Shown here: positions 1 to 6,088 of the stretch, one piece after another | How positions within the stretch are numbered: position 1 is the stretch's first letter | Layout of the letters: the number at the start of each line of letters is the position of its first letter | Program-made: the position numbers and the translations under genes | Assembly: GCA_021793335.1 (NCBI GenBank) | Contig: JAJYSW010000188.1 | Span: 1 to 6,469, forward strand | Source of the DNA: Actinomycetes bacterium | GTDB lineage: Bacteria > Actinomycetota > Actinomycetes > Mycobacteriales > Micromonosporaceae | Direction of reading: 5' to 3' | Length of the DNA stretch: 6,469 nt | Notes under the pieces: model-generated | The model's database searches: none | What the model was told of the DNA's origin: nothing | Seen by the model: only the letters and a program-made list of their open reading frames with translations

Positions 1-72
1 TTTATGTGTGCAAGCGGTGGAGCGAATCCCCTGTCATGAGGTAAGGGGCTGTCCGCGTATCCCGGGCCTCGT
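1..72. other. noncoding tail downstream of the ChiD-like chitinase gene
   Basis: This short stretch lies beyond the TAA stop at 73-75. No credible open reading frame is visible. The only structure is a weak inverted repeat, CCCCT at 28-32 and AGGGG at 44-48, with an 11-nt loop. It could be a poor terminator for the minus-strand chitinase transcript, but the stem has only 5 bp and no U-tract follows. A stronger terminator may lie outside the window. Confidence 0.4.
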
Positions 73-1866
73 TTACGCCAGGCCGTCCAGATAAGGCCGG
101 TGGCTGTTCATGAACTCCCACTCGTAATAGCGATCCCAGTTGATCGACCAGGTCATCAGACCCCTCAGCTCGGGCGAGGGCCCGCCGCGCAGCTCGTACC
201 CGCTGCAGTTCGTACCCGACGTCAGGCAGTCGAGCGCCTGGTGTACCGCGGCAGGAGGCGTGTGCCCGTTCCCGGCGCTCACCGCCGCCGGAAGGCCGAA
301 GGCGATCTGCTCCTCCCGCAGCCCGGGGAAGAACTTCCCGGTATCGGCCACGGTGAACCCGGCCTTCAACATGTCGGTCAACGCGATATGGAAATCGGCG
401 CCGCCCATCGTGTGATACTGGCCGTCGAGCCCCATGACCGGTCCCGAGTTGTAGTCCTGCACGTGCAGGATGTCCAATTCATCGCGGAGTGCGTGGATCA
501 CCGGCAAGTAGGAGCCCGTCCGATTGTCGCCGGCGCTCGATCCGCCGTAGAACTGGTGACCCACCTGGACGAAGAACGTCTCAGGGGCCATCGTCAGCAC
601 GAAGTCGTCGCCGTAGGCGTCGGTCAGGGTCTCCAAGGCCGAGATCAGGTTCACGATCACCGGCGTCGTCGGATTCTCGAAGTCGGTGTCACCGGATTCG
701 AAGTACAGCGAATGCCCTTCGAGGTCGACGTCCAGACCGTCGAGGCCGTACTCGTCGATGAGGGCGCTCACCGAGGAGACGAAGCGGTCCCGCGCGGCCG
801 TGGTGGTCAGCTGCACCTGGCCGTTCTGCCCGCCGATCGACAGCAGCACCTTCTTACCCTTCGCCTGCTGCTCCTCGATGGCGGCGATGAACTCTTCCTT
901 GCTCTCCACGTTCGGGCACTCCGAGACAGGGCAGAGGCTGAAGCGGATGTCGCCAGAGGTCGGCGTGGTCGGTTCGCCGAAGGCCAGATTGATGACATCC
1001 CATTCGGCGGGCACGTCCGCCATCGAGAGGTACCCCGAGCCGTTGGCGAAACTGGTGTGCAGGTAGCCGATCAAGGCGTGTGAAGCGATGCCGCCGTCGG
1101 TGCAGCCGCCGGTCCGCGCCGTCACTTGAGGAGAGGGCGCCCCCGCTCCCTCGGCGTTGAACGCTCGCACCGTGAAAGCATGAGTACTGCATGCTGACAG
1201 GCCGCTTACGGTGGCGCTCGTACCGGTCGTTTCCGCGACCTCCTCGCCGCCGAGCAGGACGCGATAGCCGTCGACGGTTCCGGCGGCGGCATCCCATGCC
1301 AGTGAGACGCTCGTATCGGTCACCTCGGTGACGCGCACTGTCCCGGTCGCACCGGGCACGCCATCTTCCTCCTCGCCGCCGCCGTTCTCGCCTTCAGGGC
1401 CGTCCAGGATGACGTCGTCGACCCAGAAGTCACCCTGTCCATACCAGCCGTGTACGTATATCTCCGCGGTGGTCTGGTCGGCGTCGGTGGTGAAAGTGGT
1501 GTTCAGCTGCGTGAACGCGTCCGGCGAGCCGGTCCAGGCGCGGGGCCCGTCGGTGACGCCCAGATACACATAGGCTCCCCGCAGCCATGCGGAGAGTTCA
1601 TAATCGCTCGACGGCGATACCGGCACGGTCAGCGAGCAGTGGCCGGTGCCGTTCGCACTCGCCGTCGACTTCAAGGACAGCGTGCCCGAATGCACGGGAT
1701 CAGCGACCGTTTCGGCCGCCTCACAGGTCCAGGGGCTCACCGATCCGGTCTCGAATCCGGGGTCGGGCACTAGATTCGCGGCATGGGCGGGGGAGGCCGA
1801 GACGGCACCGGCGGCCATCGTCGCCAGGAGCGCCAGCAGGGCCGCACGCCGGGTTGGTCTTCGCAT
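73..1866 (-). CDS. secreted GH18 chitinase, ChiD-like, with N-terminal carbohydrate-binding module and one FnIII domain
   Basis: This is predicted to be an extracellular endo-acting chitinase hydrolysing beta-1,4-GlcNAc linkages by the substrate-assisted retaining GH18 mechanism. Residues 1-29 form a signal peptide (Arg-rich start, Leu/Ala core, cleavage after SPAHA). Residues 31-155 look like a beta-sandwich carbohydrate-binding module (NLVPDPGFETG start, WVDDV end, Cys48/Cys77 as a possible disulfide). An acidic Gly/Glu linker spans about 156-172, an FnIII domain about 174-252, and GH18 about 263-595. The catalytic motif DGLDVDLE is at 376-383, with Glu383 as proton donor and Asp379/Asp381 assisting. 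SIGG (343-346), MAPE (426-429), Tyr472 in QDYNS and Trp573 in MTWSINWD match other conserved GH18 positions. This pattern resembles Bacillus circulans ChiD-type enzymes and lacks the insertion domain of subfamily A. The ATG at 1866 is supported by the signal peptide and by GAGGA at 1871-1875, only 4 nt away. The gene follows another chitinase by 79 bp and looks intact. The subfamily assignment is inferred; chitinase activity is near certain from the motifs. Confidence 0.95.
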   Translation of the reverse strand: MRRPTRRAALLALLATMAAGAVSASPAHAANLVPDPGFETGSVSPWTCEAAETVADPVHSGTLSLKSTASANGTGHCSLTVPVSPSSDYELSAWLRGAYVYLGVTDGPRAWTGSPDAFTQLNTTFTTDADQTTAEIYVHGWYGQGDFWVDDVILDGPEGENGGGEEEDGVPGATGTVRVTEVTDTSVSLAWDAAAGTVDGYRVLLGGEEVAETTGTSATVSGLSACSTHAFTVRAFNAEGAGAPSPQVTARTGGCTDGGIASHALIGYLHTSFANGSGYLSMADVPAEWDVINLAFGEPTTPTSGDIRFSLCPVSECPNVESKEEFIAAIEEQQAKGKKVLLSIGGQNGQVQLTTTAARDRFVSSVSALIDEYGLDGLDVDLEGHSLYFESGDTDFENPTTPVIVNLISALETLTDAYGDDFVLTMAPETFFVQVGHQFYGGSSAGDNRTGSYLPVIHALRDELDILHVQDYNSGPVMGLDGQYHTMGGADFHIALTDMLKAGFTVADTGKFFPGLREEQIAFGLPAAVSAGNGHTPPAAVHQALDCLTSGTNCSGYELRGGPSPELRGLMTWSINWDRYYEWEFMNSHRPYLDGLA

Positions 1867-1945
1867 AGGGTCCTCACAAAGTGGTCGGAGTCGTGTGGTT
1901 GTGGAGGTGCGGCGGGGCCGGGGTCTCCGCGCCCCGCCGCACGGT
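1867..1945 (-). other. intercistronic region between the two chitinase genes
   Basis: This 79-bp gap holds a strong hairpin next to the upstream stop and, on the other side, about 40 bp before the next start codon. In those 40 bp I see a short GAGGA ribosome site (1871-1875) but no recognisable -10/-35 pair. The downstream chitinase is therefore either expressed by read-through or has a promoter I cannot recognise. Confidence 0.6.
1907..1942 (-). terminator. 12-bp GC-rich hairpin just after the stop of the Chi63-like chitinase
   Basis: GTGCGGCGGGGC (1907-1918) is exactly complementary to GCCCCGCCGCAC (1931-1942), with a 12-nt loop. On the transcribed strand it starts 3 nt after the TGA at 1946-1948. 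No U-tract follows, which is common for actinobacterial terminators. It could fully terminate, partly terminate, or act as an RNA-stabilising 3' structure between two genes of one operon. The sequence shows the stem; the termination function is inferred. Confidence 0.7.
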
Positions 1946-4234
1946 TCAGTCCAGGCCGTTGTCGATGGCGGCCATGAGGTCGCCGTTGTCGCCGGACATT
2001 TCCCAGATCATCATTCCGAGCAGGCCCTTCGAGCGCGTCCACTCGGTCTTGCGCTCGATGGACCAGGGATCGTCGAAGGACCACCACTGCCCGCCGTCAC
2101 CGGTGTAGCAGTAGGTGGCGACCGCCTGCACGTCGTGGTGGATCGTGCAGCCCGGGACGGAGTTCAGGAGGTTCGCGTAGCCGCGGGTCCCGGCCTCCTC
2201 GGCGAATTGGCCGGGGGCGGCGCCGCCGGCCGACTGCCATTCGCCGTTGACACCGCCGTCGGACACTCCCTGCCAGCCGCGGCCGTAGAACGGCACGCCG
2301 ATCGTCAGTTGCCTCGGGTCGACCCCCGCGTCGAGGTAGGTGTCGATCGCGACGTCGTTGGAGAAGTCGAAGGGGTACGGGTCATCGATGTCGTCGTGCT
2401 GGTTGGCCTGGTGTCCCGTCCGGTCCGGTTCCCAGGAGTCGTCGCTGCCGGAGCCGTGGAAGTCGTAGCCCTGGACGTTCGCGAAGTCCATGTAGTCGAA
2501 GACGCTGTGCGTGCCGTCGTCATGGGTGATGTCCCAGCCGGCCTCGACCTTATCGGGATCGGCCGGGGTGAAGGAGGTCAGCAGATAGTCCTCGCCGGTG
2601 TCGACGGAGAGCTCGTCGAGTTGACGCCGGAATTCGGCGAACAGCTCGGTGTTGTTCGCCTTGTCCTCCGGGCCCCAGTGGTTGCCGGGGTGCCCCTCGG
2701 CGCCGGGCCACTCCCAGTCGAGGTCGATGCCGTCGAAGACTCCGGCCGCGACGCCTTCGCCGCCGGCACCGTTGTACTCCGGCAGGTTGCCCTTGATGTA
2801 CATGTCGATGCAGGAGCGGACGAACTTTTCGCGGGATTCCGGCGTGGCGGCCACGTCGGAGAAGAACTTCGAATACGTCCAGCCGCCGATGGAGATCAGC
2901 ACCTTGAGGTGCGGGTGTTTCTGCTTGAGTTCGAGCAATTCGTTGAAGTTGCCGCGCAGCGGTTCCCAGCCGGTATCGCCCACGCCGTCGACCGATTGGG
3001 CTGCCGTGAACGCGCGGCCGTAGTCGGCCTCGGCGTCGCCCGCGCCGGTCCCCTGGTCGGGGTCCTGCGGGTCGGGCGAGGTGCCCTTGGTGACGCCGTT
3101 GAGACAGGTGAGGTTCACCGGATCGATGTTCGCGAAGGCGTAGTTGATGTGCGTCAGCTGTGCGGCCGCGCCTGAGGTGTCGAGGTCCTTGACGAAGTAC
3201 TGACGGCCGTAGATGCCCCATTGGACGAAGTAGCCGACCTTGGCGTGATTGCCGAGGCCGACGGCGTCGTCGGTGCGTGCGGTGACGGCCGCCGAGTGTT
3301 CGGACTCGTTGTCATAGGTGTCGCGTGCGACGACGGTGAACGAGTACGAGGTGACCGGTGCCAGGCCCGATACGGTGGCGCTGGTGTCGGTCGTCGAGGC
3401 GGCGATTCGGCCGTCGCGGTAGACGTCGTAGCCGGCGATGCCGGAGGCGTCGGTGGCGGCGTCCCAGGCGAGGCTGACGCTGCCCGAGGTGACCCCGGTG
3501 GCGTGCAGCCCGGTGGGCGGCGTCGGCGGTGTCGTGTCCTCGGCCGGGTCGAGCGTGGCGACGGTGAGCGGTCCGCTTTCGGCGCCGGCGTTGCCGCGCG
3601 TGTCGACGGCTCTGACGGTGAAGGTGTGGCTGCTGTCGGGGGTGAGCCCGGAGACGACGACCTCGGTGTCGGAGGTGGTCGCCGCGACGGTGCCGGCGGT
3701 GAGCACCTCGTAGTGGTCGACGGGATGGTCGCCGGGGGCTGCGGTGTCCCAGGCGAGCCCCACCGAGGTGGTGGTTCGGCTGGTCGAGCGCAGTTCGGCG
3801 GGGGCGGCGGGCGGTTCGGCGGGGGAGCCGTCGCACTTATCGCCGTTGAGAAGGCAGCCGGTGGGCTCGGTGTCGTCGGTGGCGAGGAACCACGGGCTGT
3901 ACGGTTCGAGGCTGCCGCCTGCCGGGACGGTGGCGTTGTAATGATCGTTGATGATGGTGACGTGGCGGCCCTCTTGGCTCGCCTTGCCGTAGAAGACCTG
4001 GCCGAGTTCGACGCCTGCGGGGAGGTCGAATTCGAGGGTCCAGCCGGTGATGTCGTCGGCGGTGGGGTTGGCTATGAGGAATTTGGCCTGCCAGTAGGAG
4101 CCGTAGTCGGTGGCGGCGAAGGTCGCGGTGAGCGATTCGGCATTGGCCGCGGCCGGTGCGGGTGCGGTGTTGAGCATGGCCGGTAGGAGGAGTATGGATG
4201 CCAGGGCGAGCAGGGTGCGTCGGATCGCGGACAT
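1946..4234 (-). CDS. secreted GH18 subfamily A chitinase, Chi63/ChiC-like, with CBM2 and two FnIII domains
   Basis: This is predicted to be an extracellular chitinase that binds and hydrolyses crystalline chitin. Residues 1-32 are a signal peptide. Residues 33-136 match a family 2 carbohydrate-binding module, ending in TGCLLNGDKCDG, which is very like the end of this module in Streptomyces Chi63-type enzymes. Trp48, Trp65, Tyr82 and Trp115 are candidate sugar-stacking residues. FnIII domains span about 143-228 and 237-321. GH18 occupies about 331-762, with SIGGW at 448-452, the catalytic motif DGIDLDWE at 501-508 (Glu508 is the proton donor), Tyr590 in QGYD and Trp744 in MIWEMSGD. FYGRGW at 649-654 begins the insertion region typical of subfamily A. 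Relatives such as S. plicatus Chi63 have one FnIII; this enzyme has two. TAAGGAG (4241-4247) lies 6 nt before the ATG, so the start is secure. The gene has its own probable promoter and lies immediately upstream of the ChiD-like chitinase. Confidence 0.97.
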   Translation of the reverse strand: MSAIRRTLLALASILLLPAMLNTAPAPAAANAESLTATFAATDYGSYWQAKFLIANPTADDITGWTLEFDLPAGVELGQVFYGKASQEGRHVTIINDHYNATVPAGGSLEPYSPWFLATDDTEPTGCLLNGDKCDGSPAEPPAAPAELRSTSRTTTSVGLAWDTAAPGDHPVDHYEVLTAGTVAATTSDTEVVVSGLTPDSSHTFTVRAVDTRGNAGAESGPLTVATLDPAEDTTPPTPPTGLHATGVTSGSVSLAWDAATDASGIAGYDVYRDGRIAASTTDTSATVSGLAPVTSYSFTVVARDTYDNESEHSAAVTARTDDAVGLGNHAKVGYFVQWGIYGRQYFVKDLDTSGAAAQLTHINYAFANIDPVNLTCLNGVTKGTSPDPQDPDQGTGAGDAEADYGRAFTAAQSVDGVGDTGWEPLRGNFNELLELKQKHPHLKVLISIGGWTYSKFFSDVAATPESREKFVRSCIDMYIKGNLPEYNGAGGEGVAAGVFDGIDLDWEWPGAEGHPGNHWGPEDKANNTELFAEFRRQLDELSVDTGEDYLLTSFTPADPDKVEAGWDITHDDGTHSVFDYMDFANVQGYDFHGSGSDDSWEPDRTGHQANQHDDIDDPYPFDFSNDVAIDTYLDAGVDPRQLTIGVPFYGRGWQGVSDGGVNGEWQSAGGAAPGQFAEEAGTRGYANLLNSVPGCTIHHDVQAVATYCYTGDGGQWWSFDDPWSIERKTEWTRSKGLLGMMIWEMSGDNGDLMAAIDNGLD

Positions 4235-4246
4235 GGCGATCTCCTT

Positions 4247-4281
4247 AGGATCCGCTGGGGGCGTGATTCGGTGGGGATCCT
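4247..4281 (-). promoter_or_regulatory. inverted repeat in the chitinase leader abutting the Shine-Dalgarno sequence
   Basis: AGGATCC at 4247-4253 and GGATCCT at 4275-4281 are exact inverted copies with a 21-nt loop. On the mRNA the second arm ends on the first base of the TAAGGAG ribosome site (4247-4241). If transcription starts near 4280, as the proposed -10 implies, the hairpin would sit at the extreme 5' end of the message. It could stabilise the mRNA or influence ribosome access. Each arm is itself the palindrome GGATCC, so a DNA-binding role or chance is also possible. Confidence 0.4.
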
Positions 4282-4303
4282 TATTAAAAATAAACCTTAT
4301 TAA
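4279..4303. repeat. two exact 9-bp direct repeats in the chitinase promoter
   Basis: CCTTATTAA occurs at 4279-4287 and again at 4295-4303, separated by AAATAAA, giving a 16-bp period. One copy lies in the spacer between the proposed -35 and -10, and the other spans the -10 edge and the likely transcription start. The surrounding 40 bp (4281-4320) contain only 7 G/C bases in an otherwise GC-rich window. Direct repeats over chitinase promoters are known operator elements in Streptomyces (for example chi63), but those have a different, GC-richer sequence. A regulator-binding role here is inferred. Confidence 0.5.
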
Positions 4304-4316
4304 TAGTAAATGTCAA
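4287..4316 (-). promoter_or_regulatory. probable sigma70-type promoter of the Chi63-like chitinase
   Basis: On the minus strand a perfect TTGACA (4316-4311) is followed after 18 nt by TATTTT (4292-4287), a 4/6 match to TATAAT. Transcription would begin near 4280, giving a leader of about 45 nt before the ATG at 4234. The element lies in an AT-rich island and overlaps the 9-bp direct repeats, so regulated initiation is likely. The start site itself is predicted. Confidence 0.6.
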
Positions 4317-4369
4317 TGCATCGATGGGAAAAACCTGAAACCCCATGGCACGCAGGGAACATCGAACGC

Positions 4370-4387
4370 CACGAGAGGCCGCTCGTG
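4370..4387. repeat. 6-bp inverted repeat upstream of the chitinase promoter
   Basis: CACGAG (4370-4375) and CTCGTG (4382-4387) are exact inverted copies with a 6-nt loop. The element lies about 55 bp upstream of the proposed -35 and downstream of the long terminator-like inverted repeat. It could be part of a compound terminator for the gene to the right or a distal operator for the chitinase. Nothing in the sequence decides between these. Confidence 0.3.
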
Positions 4388-4390
4388 ACC

Positions 4391-4453
4391 GCCCGGCCGG
4401 TAAGAACCGCCGTGAGAGCGGCCGGAACCGCCGATCGAGGGAACCGGCCGGGC
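4391..4453 (-). terminator. long GC-rich inverted repeat downstream of the unknown 378-aa gene
   Basis: GCCCGGCCGGT (4391-4401) and ACCGGCCGGGC (4443-4453) form an exact 11-bp stem enclosing 41 nt. Inside, CCGC at 4407-4410 can pair with GCGG at 4418-4421, and that GCGG can alternatively pair with CCGC at 4428-4431, so a branched structure is possible. On the minus transcript the stem begins 6 nt after the stop codon at 4460-4462. Position and strength suggest a terminator insulating the chitinase promoter; no U-tract follows directly. Confidence 0.55.
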
Positions 4454-4459
4454 CATCGC

Positions 4460-5596
4460 TCAGACGTAGGGGCCTTCCAAAGGCTCACCGGCGTGCTGGC
4501 GGTACCACAGGCCCCGGTAGCAACGCCACGGCTCCGGACGCAGTTCCGTCGGAGCGAAGATCTGCTCCAGCAGGCTCCGTGCCTCCAAGACGAAGTCGAG
4601 GCGCTCATCCGGAGCGGCCACGTGCTGCGAGTCGTCCACCGGCGTGTCGGCCGGGAAGATCGTCAATGAAGGCCACATCGTCGTCTGCTCCGCCATGGGC
4701 AGCAGCCAGGCACGCATCTCGTCGAGCGGTTCGCCTCCCACCGTGTAGGTGAACGACGTCCGGTGGCCGGCCGCTCGCGCCGCCGCCAAGATCTCCGCGA
4801 GCCGCTCCGACTGCTGCGCCATGGCCGGAACGCTCGGGTCCGCTGCCGCGGCCTCCTGCGTCGCCGTGCTCTCGGCCGCAGGGACGGTGCGGTGGTGTTC
4901 GAACGACTCGGTGGTCAGGAACAACAGGATCGGCCCCACCTTCTGGGCCAGTTCGTTGAACGCCGATTCGCTGTGCAGCGCAGGCGTCAAGACGCCGAGC
5001 GTCGTGCTCGCCGGCAGGCCCTCGGCCGTCATCGCCTCGCGCACTGCGATCAGATGCTCGACCACCAGCGCCTCGTCATGTGCGTGGATGGCCGTGAGCA
5101 TGACTTCCTCGAACACGTGCGGCGTGCCGTCGTCACTCAAGTCGGAGGCCAAAGCCTGCAACAGGTCCCGGTAGTTCTTCACGAGGTCCTGCGGTTCCGT
5201 ACCGGTCTGCAGCACCAGTGTCGCCGCGGTCCCATCGGCTCGCAGATAGCCGCTGACCTCGTCTCCCAGCTCGGCCTCGATGATCTCGGCCACCGGAGTC
5301 CCGTCGACGCACAGCTCGCTGAGACCGTGCTGCGGCGATGAAGGGTCGACGTGCGCTCGCAGACTGAACGGCGATGTCGCGCGGTCGGCCGGCAGCACCG
5401 TCATGAACTCTTCGCCCTCGGAGTTGCCGCGCAGGCGCATCCCCTCGGTATTGTTGCCGCGCAAACCATAGAGGTTCAGCGCGATGAGCAGCAGTTCACT
5501 CCACTGGAGGTCGTGGCGCACGGCCAGCCGACGCCAGCGGCGTACGGTCGATGAGATCGGGCCGGCGAGGTCCGCCGGCTGTGTCGGTTCTTCCAT
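4460..5596 (-). CDS. 378-aa cytoplasmic protein of unknown function
   Basis: I do not recognise this protein. Codon use is strongly GC-biased at third positions from 5596 inwards, so it is a genuine gene. There is no signal peptide or membrane segment. The middle and C-terminal parts alternate hydrophobic strands and amphipathic helices: TTLGVLTP (198-205), PILLFLTTES (222-231), TSFTYTVGGEP (280-290), SLTIFPADTP (310-319), then a helix and a distinctive end with WRCYRGLWY (357-365). This alternation recalls half of a TIM barrel, and the last strands resemble the late part of a radical SAM fold. However, only Cys96 and Cys359 are present and there is no CxxxCxxC cluster motif, so radical SAM activity is not supported. 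An Ala/Glu-rich low-complexity segment lies at about 238-262. The ATG at 5596 is chosen because the upstream in-frame extension to 6055 is Arg/Cys-rich and does not look coding; the ribosome site is weak (CGGAA about 8 nt away), and an adjacent GTG at 5599 is an alternative. Confidence 0.85.
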   Translation of the reverse strand: MEEPTQPADLAGPISSTVRRWRRLAVRHDLQWSELLLIALNLYGLRGNNTEGMRLRGNSEGEEFMTVLPADRATSPFSLRAHVDPSSPQHGLSELCVDGTPVAEIIEAELGDEVSGYLRADGTAATLVLQTGTEPQDLVKNYRDLLQALASDLSDDGTPHVFEEVMLTAIHAHDEALVVEHLIAVREAMTAEGLPASTTLGVLTPALHSESAFNELAQKVGPILLFLTTESFEHHRTVPAAESTATQEAAAADPSVPAMAQQSERLAEILAAARAAGHRTSFTYTVGGEPLDEMRAWLLPMAEQTTMWPSLTIFPADTPVDDSQHVAAPDERLDFVLEARSLLEQIFAPTELRPEPWRCYRGLWYRQHAGEPLEGPYV

Positions 5597-5638
5597 CACA
5601 GATTCCGATCTTTCTTCTCGTCCCCACCACTTCCCCCA

Positions 5639-5662
5639 CCGTACAAGAGACTTTGCCGTACA
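5639..5662. repeat. 7-bp direct repeats upstream of the unknown gene
   Basis: CCGTACA occurs at 5639-5645 and 5656-5662, a 17-bp period, located 43-66 bp upstream of the ATG at 5596 (TGTACGG on the coding strand). I could not place a good -10/-35 pair around it. It may be a regulator site or chance. Confidence 0.25.
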
Positions 5663-5680
5663 GGCGGGTGCGGTCCGCCT
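5662..5680 (-). promoter_or_regulatory. possible leader hairpin of the unknown gene
   Basis: AGGCGG (5662-5667) pairs exactly with CCGCCT (5675-5680) across a 7-nt loop. If transcription of the 378-aa gene starts upstream of 5680, this would be a leader stem about 65 nt before the start codon. The stem is short and no function is shown. Confidence 0.25.
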
Positions 5681-6009
5681 CCATGCTAATTGCGTCCAGA
5701 CATAAAAGCACCTCTCGTGAGAGCATCGGCACTCTATTGCATCAGTCGCTGAAATGGCGATCATGCCGGGCCTGACAATTATTTCTGCATCGAATCGGCA
5801 TACTCCGAGTGGTCCTGACCCGCGTATGCGAAACGGTGCGGCGCACGGCGCATCCCGCCCCGCGACCAGAATAAGGCCGGGCCGCAACGCGCATGCGGTC
5901 GAAGCGCGGGCGCGCCGACGCGGCCGCCCGGACGCTCGGCGGCGTCGAGCGGCCCGAGACCGCCCACGACGGGCACCGCAGCGACCGCCTTCGCCGAAGC
6001 CGCTTCCTC

Positions 6010-6027
6010 GGCTCGCCCAGGCGAGCC
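6010..6027. repeat. compact GC-rich hairpin in the divergent region
   Basis: GGCTCGCC (6010-6017) and GGCGAGCC (6020-6027) are exact inverted copies separated by only two bases. As RNA it would fold into a 7-bp stem with a CCAG tetraloop. It is symmetric, so it could act on either strand, as a terminator of an unseen transcript or as a dyad for a DNA-binding protein. Confidence 0.35.
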
Positions 6028-6088
6028 CGTCCGCATCGTCCCCGGATACGGCCACCGGCGCCGCCGGAGTGCGCGCGGGTCACCGACC

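Noticed and set aside
1867..1906. A DasR-type or Streptomyces chi-type operator (TGGTC-containing sequence) upstream of the ChiD-like gene
   Set aside because: Only isolated TGGTC and TGGTT fragments occur; there is no symmetric TGGTCTAGACCA-like site and no convincing 12-bp direct repeat.
1646..3175. A 509-aa plus-strand open frame antisense to both chitinases
   Set aside because: It crosses two well-supported GH18 genes and their intergenic hairpin, is Val/Gly/Arg-rich and shows no domain; it is a typical antisense shadow in GC-rich DNA.
5496..5684. A 62-aa minus-strand frame starting MEADRTRLYGK that overlaps the start of the unknown gene
   Set aside because: Its first 20 codons have GC-rich third positions, but it has no ribosome site and overlaps about 100 bp of a clearly coding gene in another frame; later residues look like a shadow translation.
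5771..5804. Plus-strand promoter CTGACA with CATACT
   Set aside because: The spacing is 21 bp, which is too long, and no gene with a matching start lies downstream within a reasonable distance.
5597..6055. In-frame N-terminal extension of the 378-aa protein to a start at 6055 (531 aa in total)
   Set aside because: The extension is Arg-, Cys- and Trp-rich, loses the third-position GC bias seen after 5596, and has no recognisable domain; the shorter form is far more natural.
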